Shown here: piece after piece, positions 24,868 to 36,800 of the stretch
Numbering within the stretch: position 1 is the first letter of the stretch
Layout of the letters: every line of letters begins with the position of its first letter
Source of the DNA: Cunninghamia lanceolata
Taxonomy: Eukaryota; Streptophyta; Pinopsida; Cupressales; Cupressaceae
NCBI GenBank assembly: GCA_027924645.1
Contig: BSBN01000763.1
Location: 496,001-560,000 of the forward strand
DNA: 64,000 nucleotides
Direction of reading: 5' to 3'
The notes under the pieces: model-generated
Databases searched by the model: none
The model's input: only the letters and a program-made list of their open reading frames with translations
Told to the model about the DNA's origin: nothing
Program-made: the position numbers and the translations under genes

Positions 24868-27800
24868 TGTGTGTTTGTGTATGTGCGTATGTGTATAGAA
24901 GCAACATAAAACACAAGAAACCTAACGGGGGGAGGAGAACGGGAAGAGGACAGTAAGTAAAGACAAGAAAGGAGAAAAGGAGAAGTATATATAGATAAAC
25001 ATAAGTTTTTTAAATATATTGTTATATGCATTTACTCAAGAAGCCAATGGAATAGGTGGAGAACGAAGAAATCCTAATGCCCAAGGTCAGGCAGGTACTT
25101 CTGGTAGAGATGACGCATTTGATGATTGTAGAAATCAGTATCAGTATACTTCTGAGGACTTTGTTGGTAATATACTCAGAACTAATACGAGAATGAATAG
25201 AGATGAGTATGAGGTTCAAAGAAATCAGAATATTATTGGCAGGGAAGAAGAGACAGGTCTCATAATGTAGACATGAGAACATTTGGCATGTCTAATGAAA
25301 ATGAAGAGGCTCACCAAAATAATCAGCATCATATTTTGCCCACAAGGTCACTTAGAGGTCAGCATGACAACATTTCTAATGAGGAAGATCAACAGGAACA
25401 ACCTGACGTTGAGGAAAGAGAAAGAACTCTCTATGGTGAATTAGATTTGCTCGATGTGCAGGCCTTTCTTGATTTGCAGTATGCCCAACTTGCTCAAAAT
25501 GCACAGAATCAGCCTCAACATCAAAATATCCAAAACCCCAAACGTGCAACAAATCAGAAACAGCCTCAGCAAATAGGCCAACAAGGCAGGAATCAGAATC
25601 AAAATCAACAAAATAATAAATTTCCAAACCAGCCACCACAACAACAGGTAAATCAACAATATGTGAATGCCTTGAATCCCAGACCTGCAGTTCAAAGGTA
25701 GGCTTAGAGGTTTCCTCCTCCTAGACAACCCTTGGGTGCGGAAAGATACAAACAATTGGATTTCTTCGGTATTCTTGATTTGCCCAACCTAATTTTGAAT
25801 GAGATAAGGGGGAAAATTCCAAGGTTTCAAGGTAACAATGCAGTCACCGGTGAGGAATAATTGACATACTTCATCAACGTCACGGATGAGTATGAGATTG
25901 AAGATGAAGATGTGATGATGAAGTTGTTTGTACATTCATTGGAGGAAAGTGCTAAAGAATGGTATAAGGCACTTCTTGATAACAGTATTGACTCATGGGA
26001 AGAATTCATGAGTGTTTAGACGGTAGTATGGAGATAGGATTGACCCCAAGTTTGCCATCCACGAGCTCACTACAATCAAGAAAGGAATCAATGAGACTGT
26101 TGTTGACTTCAACAATAGATTTATCATGACGATGAGAAAGGTACCTACTAATCTCAGACTAAACGAATCAATGTGTTTAGTGTTGTACTGTGGTGCGTTC
26201 AATTCTAAAATTGGTTATTACTTGAGAGATAAGAGTCCTCAAACATTGAGGGAAGCCTATGTTGTAGCCATTAACATTGAAAGTAACATGAGAGACTCCG
26301 ACAAACATGTTAAGAGGTTTGATGTGAAGATCTCTCAGCTAGATAGGGTAGTTTCGAGTAAACCCCTCACAATAGAAGACAAATTGGATAAACTTATGGG
26401 AGTCATGAAGAACATGTCCTATAAGATAGCACGAAATGAGAAAGGATTGCCTCCATAGGGTGCTGCAACACATTTCAACGAAGGACAAAGATTGCATAAC
26501 AGTCCTTACAACACTGATTGGTCTAAAAGGCCACAACAACAAAATGATAGACAAGCTGCCCTTAGGCAGGCCAGTTTCAAGCAACCTGAAAAGGATACGC
26601 CTGACCCATTGAGAAAAGAACAGAGTAAATTATCAAGATGCATTGGCTTGGTAATTCATTTTATCTCCCACATGATTCAACAAATTATGTTGTTGCTCGT
26701 TCAATGGGCAGAGACGAAGAGTTTCCAAATGAAGAAGGTGCAGCCGAGTATTATGAGGATGAGATACACCAGTTTGATACTGAAGATTATGAGAAGATGG
26801 GTGAGGATGTGGACTATGACAGTTATCAAGAGGATGATCATGTCTTCCAATACGATCATGTTGCAGGTCCAAAGAAATATAAACTGCCAACTCATGATTT
26901 TGATCACTTAAGGGATCTCGTGCACAAGAAGTACAAGTAGTCCAAACCTTTGAAAGAAGATATGAAAACCATGACTGATGCAGCCATTATGCAGGTCCAA
27001 GGAGGTTATCAATTGAGAAATAGGCAAGTGCCTATGCAAAACTCTCCTGCTGCAAAATCAAGACAATGTGGATTGGATGGTGAGAAGGAAAAACATAAGG
27101 CAAATGTGGAGAAGAAAGATAGTAGTACTCCCTAGAACAATGTGTCAGAAAAGAAGAAAATTCCTATACAGCCGCCAACAACAAAGAAGAAATATGTGCA
27201 GAAAAATCCAGCACAAGTGGTGTAGTCAGCTGTTGCATCCATTCCAAAGGTACACAATCCAAAGAGCGGTGAAAAATGTGATCAGCCTTAGGTACCGAAG
27301 GAACCAGAGGAGCAAAGAGAAGATGAAGGAATCAAAAGGTATGGATGTTTCTTCCAATCAATTAATACCTTACATTCCTTGTGCTGATGATATTATTGCC
27401 CCTTACAATACTCCTTTACCAAATTATAGCCCTATAGACATGGCCCAAGTCTTAAGCCAGGTCAAAATATCAGTCCCTGTAGGGGAGCTTCTCAGAATCC
27501 CTGAACATAGAGATAGGGTGGTGTCATTCGTCACTATTATTGATGCACAAAAACAACCTGTCGTTATTCCTAGTGACGATGATGAGGGTAAAGGCGTTGA
27601 TGAACTATAGAGGTGTATCTAGGATCGACTGTTAACAGCAGGATGGGTGTAGACCCTTTTTACACAACACCGATCATAAATGGTTCGTTGTTACATAATT
27701 GCATGCTTGATTTTGGTGCTTCCAACAAGGTTATGCCCTTGGAAATAATGAATGAGTTGGGACTGAAAGTGTCTAGGCTTTTGGCAAGTGCTTTGCCATG

Positions 27801-30800
27801 GATTCTAGGGAAGTTAACGTAATTGGTCTGGTTAAATATGTTGAGGTCCAACTTGTTACTTACCTAGACAAATCATTCTTGATGGATGTCATTTTTGTAG
27901 ACTACCCTACTAAGTGGGGTATGCTGTTATTTAGAAAATGGGCAGTCTCTATGGGCAGAAGTATCCAGATGGATCTTTCATATGCTGCCATTCTGGTCCA
28001 TGGGGTAGAAGTGAAGTTGTATAGGGAGAAAAGGGTGGAAGATGAAAATATTGAGGACCGATATAAGACATAGGATGATGATGCCAACTTCTTTGACATT
28101 GGCATTGACAACTTCATGGGATATTGCAGTTAGGATGATCACAGCCTTGATATTTTACCTTCCACTCCCGCTATTCCTACTTGTGATGCAGGCGATTTGT
28201 GGACAATGTACTTTGATGGTGCATATTCAAGAGAAGGATCAGGTGTAGGTGTGGTTTTAATATCACCAGATGGTGAACATTTCGGGCTTTCCTTTAGACT
28301 CGATTTCCAGTGCCCCAACAACATTGCAAAGTACGAATCTCTTTTGCTTGGTTTGAGTATTGCTCACAAGCATGGGATAAAGTGTTTGAGAGTCTTAAAT
28401 GACAACAATCAGATTTACAGCTTCCTGAATTGCATAGATGAATTTGACAATCAATTGATTGATTGGCAGCCTATGATAGAAGTTGAAGATGGCAAGGAAA
28501 CTCTGTTTGGCAGTGAGGTCATGCAACTGAAGACAAATACCATTCCAAAAGGATTGGTGGCACTTGAAAGGATGTTTGATAATGCCAACCATTGGAAAAG
28601 CAAAGGTAAACCAGTTGAAGAAGAAAATGTTGAGGGTGTCAACCTTGGGACTGAGAAGGCACCTAAAATGGTTTACATAGGCAAGATGTTGAAGCCTCAT
28701 GAGAAGCAGATGTTGATTGCTTTGCTAAGAAAATTCAAGAAGTGTTTTGCATGGTCCTATGACGAGCTCAAGGCCTATAGGGAGGACTTGTTTCAGCATA
28801 CTATTCTCCTCCAACTTGATACAAAACCATTCATATAGAAGCAAAGGACTACAAATCCTACCATAGCTCCCAAGATGCAAAAAGAATTGTTAAAGATGAA
28901 AGAGGGAGGTATCATTAAACCCATCAGACATTCTAAGTGAGTATCCAATCTTGTCCCGGTAAGAAAGAAGGGGGAATCAGGTTGTGTGTGGATTTTCTAA
29001 ATTTGAATATCAAATCTCTTAAGGATAACTATCCACTCCCAAGCATGGACCATTTGCTGCAGAAAGTGATTGGATCAGAATTGATGTCCATGATGGATGG
29101 ATTCTCCAGGTACAACCAAGTGATGGTTAATGAGTCAGAGTAGTAAAAGACAACGTTCACAACTCCTTGGAGTACCTATGTCTATGTGAGGATGCCATTT
29201 GGCTTGAAGAATGCAGGGTCAACATTTTAGCGGGCCATGGACATGGCTTTTGCCGGTCTTATTGATGAGATCATGGTGGTCTATCAAGATGACTTGACAA
29301 CATTCTCGAAGGAAAGAGATGAGCATTGCAAGCACCTTGAGGTCGTCTTCAAAAGATGTCTAGAGTACGGGATCTCACTTAATCCCAAGAAATGCATATT
29401 TGGTGTTGAAGAGGGCAAGTTGCTCAGGCATATTGTGTCAAAGGATGTGGTAAGAATAGATCTGGAATGAGTCAAGGCTATTGACCTCATTCCTCAGCCC
29501 AAATCAGTGAAAGGAATATAATCTTTCTTCAGGAAGATAAACTTTGTTAGGAGGTTTGTTCCTAACTTCACGAAGAAGACTAAGGCCATTTCTAAAATGC
29601 TAAAGAAAGGACAATTAGTTGTATGGACAGCTTGTGTCATTTTTCAGTAAATCATTACAGGTAGCTGAGTTGAAATATTCCATAATGGAGAAGCATGCCT
29701 ACGCATTTGTCAAGGCTATAAAAAATTTCAGATCCTATCTCACAGGTGCGAAAACCATAGCATATGTTCCACACACAATAGTATAAGATATATTTATGCA
29801 GTAGGAAGCTTCAGGTAAAAGATGCAGATTGATGCACCTTTCCAGCAGTGGGGAATTGACTTCATCGGAGAAATCCAACAATGGATTTAAGTGGATCCTT
29901 GTGGCCATTGATTACTTCACCAAGTGGGTAGAAGTAGTCCCCACTCGCAATGCAATTTCCAAGGTGGTTATCGATTTCATAGTCAGCAATATAAATAACT
30001 AGGTTTGGAGTGCCAGCTAGGATTTTGGTGGACAATGCAATGTGTTTCAAGTCTCAAGAAATGCTGAACATATGTTCTAAGTTTGGTATAAACTTGGTGC
30101 ATTCGTCTCCTTATCACCCCCAAAGTAATGGACAAGTTGAATCAAGTAATAGAAGCCTAATGAAGATTTTAAAAAGGACATGGATCAAAATAAGAAAAGA
30201 TAAGATGACAGTTTGAAGTATGCTTTATGGGCTGACAAAATAGCTTTCAAAAGAGCTATTGGTAGAAGCCCATTTGAACTGGTGTATGGAGTAGAGCTAA
30301 AAATGCCCATCAACATGGAGTTACCGGTCTATCAGTTGTTGCAGGATATAGAAGAAGATCAGTGTGATGCACTTTCCCAAAGAATCATGCAACTGACTGA
30401 GTTGGAAGAGCAGAGAAGAGCTGCACATGATAAAATTTTGGATTATAAGCAGACAATGAAGTGTTTGTTTGATAAAGGTACCGTGTCAAGGGATTTCCAA
30501 ATTGGTAATTTGGTTCTCCTTTGGAATGCAAAGTCTGAAGACAAAGGGAAGCATGGTAAGTTTGATCCATTGTGGCTTGGGCCATATGAAGTGGCTAAGA
30601 AGTTTAAGCCTAACGTCTACCGTTTGGTGACTCTGGAAGGAGAACTCCTGGAGCTGCCTATTCACGGTCAACATTTAAAGCATTGCTTTTCATAAGTAAT
30701 GATTTCCTTCGAATTTTGAATGGTGAAATCAAGTTCTATCTTTCATATTTTGAACCTCGTGCAGTCTTGACTATTGTTGGTCATGATGGTGTGTTTGTGT

Positions 30801-33800
30801 TGTGTTTTGCCCGTTCCTGTTTTTTGTGGTCTGCTCGGAGATGTTCTAGATTCTCGTTGTGTCAATGCTTGACACACGTCCCCAACTAGAGCCACTGTTG
30901 GGACTCCTATTTTCCATGCCTCAAAATTGCAAAATCTTGTCGAATTCCTCAAAAATTTCCTAAGGAGTCCCTGTGCCTTTACCTTGATGCATGTTGTTGA
31001 ACCCCTGAATTTGGCTAAGTCTAAAACCCTAAAACCTTGAAAATTTGACTAAGTCTGGAATCTGAGGGATCCTCCAAATTCTAGAATTTGCATTTTAATT
31101 CCTGTGGATCTGAAACCACTCTCAAACATCCTGCCAGTATATACATAAAATATAACTTTAAGTATAAGAAAGGAAAATGATAGAAGGTAAATACTAACTT
31201 ATACTTAAATGTTATATTTTATGTATATACTCTATCAAAATCTTGAAAAATACTAAGTTTTTCTAAGTTTTCCTATCTCTGGCGGGAGTTTGACCTCCAT
31301 CAGGATATGTGGGAGTTTGACCATCAAGATATGCGGAAGTTTCTACTTCAACAAGATATGCATGAGTTTCAATTGCATCAAGATATATCCTACAGCCTCT
31401 TATACCTCCACCCATCCTGCAACCTCTTAAACCATCGCCCCCTCTTTTGCATGTCTTTCTTGGTGTGCCTCAGGCCTGAAACAGGATATATCCTGCAACC
31501 TCTTAAATCCCCACCATATCCCTATCACCCCTTTTCTTCTGCCAACTTTCCTTTCCCTATCCGGGCAGAGATTTCATGTGGATCTGGATATATCCAGTAA
31601 ACCCCTTCCGACCCGCATCTAGTACCCCCCAAAAGTCCTGCATTCAGTACCCCCTCGGATTCCCGCAATTCGCCAATAAGGGCGTAAAAACGTGAAGTGA
31701 CAGTTTCCTACGACTTCCAGATGGGTGCAGAAACGTTCCAAGTCGCCATTAATGCAAAATGGGTAGTTGAAAATGATGAATTTAATGCAGTTGGTGGGGT
31801 TGTTGGGGTTTTCCCTCCCATTCCATCATCAAATCCGAGCTGCCAAGGCTATAAATAGAAGATTGAAACTCATTTCAAGGGTTGGTCATTTTGGGCAGAA
31901 TTTCTCTCTACAGGTGCTGGGTGTCCAAGGCAGTTAGGGCTTCATCTATTGTTCAGTTTCAGTTCTTCAGGAAGCATTTGACAAAGGTGTATGTGGATTA
32001 TATTGTAACTTTGATATCAATCTTTGTTTTTCTCCACAGCTGTAAGTGTTCTTTTAGGAAAACCAATGCAATTAGGGGTTTCTCTTACCATATTTTGTGG
32101 TGTGAATGTAATTTCTGATTTGAATGAATATGACAATTCTTAATCCATTTCAAGCTTTGTAAATGGTCATTTTAGAGTTATATGTGGATGAATGTTGTAT
32201 GGTGTTGGATTAATAAGTATTCTCATGGTTTGATATTGACTTTTGTGCAACTGAATCTATCAGATAGGCAGTCATACACCCTTTTATTAGTGTTTTCCTT
32301 TGATAAACAGGAAACTCTGTAGCCATTGGATATGCACCGATCTGGGAGGCATGTGATCACCTACACTTATTACAAACAATATATCATTGAAATGTGTAGT
32401 TACAGTTTTGTATGCGTCCTTGTTTTGTGTTGAAGTCGGGCTATATATTTTGGAAAAGTAGTGTTTTATCCTGTCAGAATAGGCATGTATACCTGCATCT
32501 TGTGTTGTTGCAATGATGTTGTTTTCAACTTAAAGAGAGGTTATTTGAGGCAGTGAGCTTTTGTCTGAACTAGTGACAATTAGAAGGTTTAGAACAACAT
32601 TTCGGCTATCACTTCCCTTGTTGTTTTCTAGTATATCTTTTGCATGATAATCCCTGCTTAGGGATACCTCTCGGAATACCCTCCATGGTTAAGTTGAACC
32701 AAAAGCGAAGAGGAGATTACCCACTCCTACCAATTGGCCCTTAATCACCTTCATCCTGTTGATGAACCCCCCCTTTTCACTTTGTTGATGACATCCTTGG
32801 CCTCGGAGTGAATAAGTGTTCTAGGGATTGGGATTTAGCTATTTTGGGACCCAACAGAAACAAAGATTTGAGAGCTTGACAAGAAATCTTGCCCTCCACT
32901 GCTATTGAAGGGAAAAGCAAATCCTAGATTCTTCGGGTAATCAATGAGATTACATGACAAACTAGAGGAGACCTTAACACAATCGTTGCACAAAAGGACT
33001 TTCCTAGAGAAGAAAAATCAGCACAAACCAGGCCTAAGAGAGGAAAAGTGTCAATAGTTGATTGGGAGGAAAGGGAACCAAAGGGGCACAATTGCACTAC
33101 GGAGTGAAAACAAGAGCCATACCAAAGCTTAAACATCTTTGAATGATACATTGATTAGTTCAATAAATAATTATATTCATATAATTATATAAATTAATTT
33201 ATTATATATTTACATAACATATTAATAATGTCATGCCCTCGCTTTTTTAATCACCTCAAGAAGGATCGCAGCCCTTAATAACATGGGCATTGCAATCCCA
33301 GCAAACATTGAAGGCATTTAAAACATTAAACTATGTTTAACAAAGGTGGCTGTTAGAAAAGTAATTAAGTAAAATCAAGAATTAAATAAATTAAATCCAA
33401 AGGCAGAAAAAGACAAAGGACGGACAAAAGACAAATTAATTATATCCTCATAAAGGCAGTGATCATCCCCTAACAAAAGGTCATGCCTTTCTAAAAGGAT
33501 ATTACTCTTCAAAAGGATGTCTCTCTTCATAGAGACATGATATGGTATAAAAGGAAGATAAATGGGAGTTAGAAATAGAGGAATGGAGGACAAGAAATAG
33601 AGGAATTCAGAAAAAGGAAATAAAAGAAGGAATATAAATATATCAGCAGTGATATATATTCCAGCCATACAAACAATTGATAACAGTAAAGAATGATATA
33701 TTGCAGCCAATTGGACTGAACTTGAAATCCATCAAGAGGTACTTTATATCAATCATCTAACAAATTCCTAAGCAATCCATTTTGAAGTCAAGGAGATGCT

Positions 33801-36800
33801 TTGCAAGTAGGAAAGATGGCCCTTCCGAGTTCATGAGAGATGAGAGGATGGGATGCCCCGCCCCCCTCATGCTCTTATCATTTAGGCCAAGAGATTGGCA
33901 AGGATGGCCCTTTCATGCTCTTGAGCTTAATCAAAGAGGATGGCCCTCTTGAGCTTGATCAAGGAGGATGGCCCTCTAAGGTGGACTGGGAGCTGCAAGG
34001 CGGATGGCCCCCTTACATGCTCTCGGCAATATTGAGGATGACCTGCCTTAATATTGCTACTTGCAAGTATTCCTAAGAAATTCACTATGTGATTGGCTTT
34101 GAGGGATTGTGTTATGATTGATTGAACCAAATATTGTTTATGCTATGATAGATGAATTTAATATGAATGATGCTATGAACTGAATATTATCTTAATTTTT
34201 TGATAACTAATATTATAAAGTCAAATTTTAGTGAGTACTATTGTTTGCAGGTTAAGAAATCAGGAATATCCCAAAAAGGGACATTACAAATAATACATTT
34301 TTTGTTTGGTGAATGTGGGGCAAGAGGCCCACTAACATTATATAAAACATCAAAATATAAACATTAATATTGTGCTTTAGACCCTTAATAGGGGAGCAAA
34401 AGACTAGTACCCATAAACAAGAAAAGCCATACAACAAACTCCAAGTAAAAGTAGGGAGGGAAATGGTTACTTGAAAACAAGAAATTATACTAGGCTTACC
34501 CTTTTTAACATGAGAACGAAGAGTCATCTTGCTATTGACTTGTAGGCCTTTAGGCGAGGGCATCTTCTTTTTTCTTTCCACTGTGATCCAAGCATCAAAT
34601 TGTTCTATGGTTCTTTTTAGAAGAAGGAATCTTTGGCCCTAGAATTCCATAAGGAGTGTTCATTTGGCAATTTTAGAAGAGGAAGGGCCACCTATCACAG
34701 AAGGATTCAAGGAAAGAGTCACTTTTCTCATAGCTGGAGGACTTTGAAACCCTGAAAATGGAAGCCATTGGAGAGTCTAAATAAGCTGAAGAAGTGTTGC
34801 CTAAAGAAGCTTCTGATAGTTCATCCTCATCACAATCAGAGGTGATCTCCTAATGACATAGTTTAGCCCCAATCCACCAAGTGTTTGCCCATGGAGGGGA
34901 CTTATGATGAACCAAGTGAGAAGTCTTCAGACAATTTGTAGCCAAGTGGCCTGTAGCAAAACATGATTGGCATCTAAAGACAATTCCTTTATAATCAAGT
35001 TGCTGCTTCCCAATCCTATTACCAATTTTCAAACAAATTTCTTTTGGCAGATTCCTTGATAAATCAAAGCCAACAAGAATTCTCGCAAAGGTAAAATGAT
35101 ACATCAATTGGTTCAAATTTGGGATAGAAATTAGGTTCCCCAAAGAGTTTCAAATAGAGGAAAGACATTCATGCATCCAAATTTGAAGAGGAAGGTTTAG
35201 AAGTCTTTCCCATATTGGAGATACCAGAAAAGATTCATTGAGGATTAAATTTTGGAAACCATGATTTCAGACTAAAGAAATTCTTACCCAAAACCATGGG
35301 CCTCCCTTGAGCAAGATATCCCTATTCGAAGGGGATTTACAAATTGCCAAGAACCAACCTTTTGCACACAAATAGATAACAAAAGGCTCTTTTACGAAAG
35401 GCTTCCAATGAATAGTCATCCATTCATGACATGAAGCTTTTCCAGACTAGGCCAAAAGTTTTGAAATTTGCAAATCAAAGTAACTTGCTTTAACCATTAT
35501 TTTGTCTCAATTACCTCATCTCCGAAAACAACCATCTAAACATGCTCTAGGTTGTTTATCTTTAATGGTCGTTGGCTCTAATTTTGTTAAGTTTTTGCCC
35601 TCCTTGATTTCCATGGAAGCCCTAGAAGAAGGGTTGGAACTTGAACCCTCAGAAAGCCCTACCATGGTTGTGTAGATTTTGTTGCAAACCCTATTATTGA
35701 CAAAGATATGTTCCTTGATTTTAGAAGTTGAAGATGTTGCCACTATAGAGGGGAGTTAGGGTATTTAACCACCGTAGCTAGAATGCCATTGAATGGAGTT
35801 GCGATGTGGAGCTACCAAGTAGGAACTATCCACATAAAGGGTCATGGCATCCCTAGGGCTCCTAATTTGGCACCCTCCCCTTACTTTGATGCCCTAAAAG
35901 GCATCCCTTTAACCCCTATTCATAATAACATTAATGGAGGTTATTTGGCTAGGTGGAAGGGAGAAGTGGCCAAGACAACCATCATTAATGCATCTATGCA
36001 GAGCAAAGACCCTACTCTCATCTCTTTGCACGACCACTAGACAAGTTATTTTTGATTCAAATGAAGGTGTTGACACCTTAGAAAACTTGTTAAGTGTTAG
36101 GGTCTAATTGGCAAATTCAATGGTTTTGTGCCAAATCTGAAGGGATTTTATTAGTGGTCCAATGACATTTGGAAGCCACTTGTGAAAGCGCAAGTTGACT
36201 TATTTCATTGTGCACAAGGTTTTTTTTAATCATATCCTACGAATTGGAAGAAGACAAAAATTCGATTCTTGAACATCTTTTGTGTTTGAAGCTTTGGTAT
36301 CCCTCGTTTGATCCACAATGAGATTCTTTTTCTTTGATTCTTGTTTGCATACACCTTCCTTATCTACCATTGCAATTCTGGTGTGATCTTGGCCTACATG
36401 CAATTGGCAACTCCTTGAGAAAATTTTTGCATGCTTCTTCTAACACTATATTTCTTCTACACCACTTTTGTCTAAATTTGAATCAAAATGGACTTAGATA
36501 AGGGATTGCTTGAGTCAATCTCTTTGAAGAAGAATGGTAGTTGTTGGTCTCAGATTCTTGATTATGTTAAGACCCCTTTTCGGTGCCGCAAGTGTTTTGG
36601 ATATGGTCATTTTGGTGCTCATTGTCCAAGGAGGGACAATGATGCTTCTAAAATACCTCAAAAAAAATCATCTTCAAACGCTACTTGGTGGCAAGGGTTG
36701 GCCTCATCATTTTTGGATTGATTTGTGTGATGGCAAGGATATAACTTCCTTACAGCAGCATCAGGATAAGATTACTTCTTCGGAGATGGTTTCCCGTTCT

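Larger units (their letters stand above)
25019..32856 (+). mobile_element. 5'-truncated Tat-type Ty3/gypsy retrotransposon
   Basis: The + strand order is gag, protease, an extra (archaeal-type) RNase H, reverse transcriptase, a remnant of the normal RNase H, integrase and one 1,961 bp LTR. The extra RNase H marks the Tat group. The 5' LTR, PBS and start of gag are missing: the coding part begins beside the microsatellite block at about 25020. Numerous stops and small frameshifts are spread over all domains, and an internal deletion has removed most of the second RNase H and the start of integrase. No TSD can be assigned. Confidence 0.88.

Noticed and set aside
24373..25031. Open frames of 65-107 codons on both strands
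   Set aside because: They run through the palindrome and (AT)n/(ACAT)n microsatellites, giving low-complexity Tyr-Ile-Cys-Met translations on both strands.
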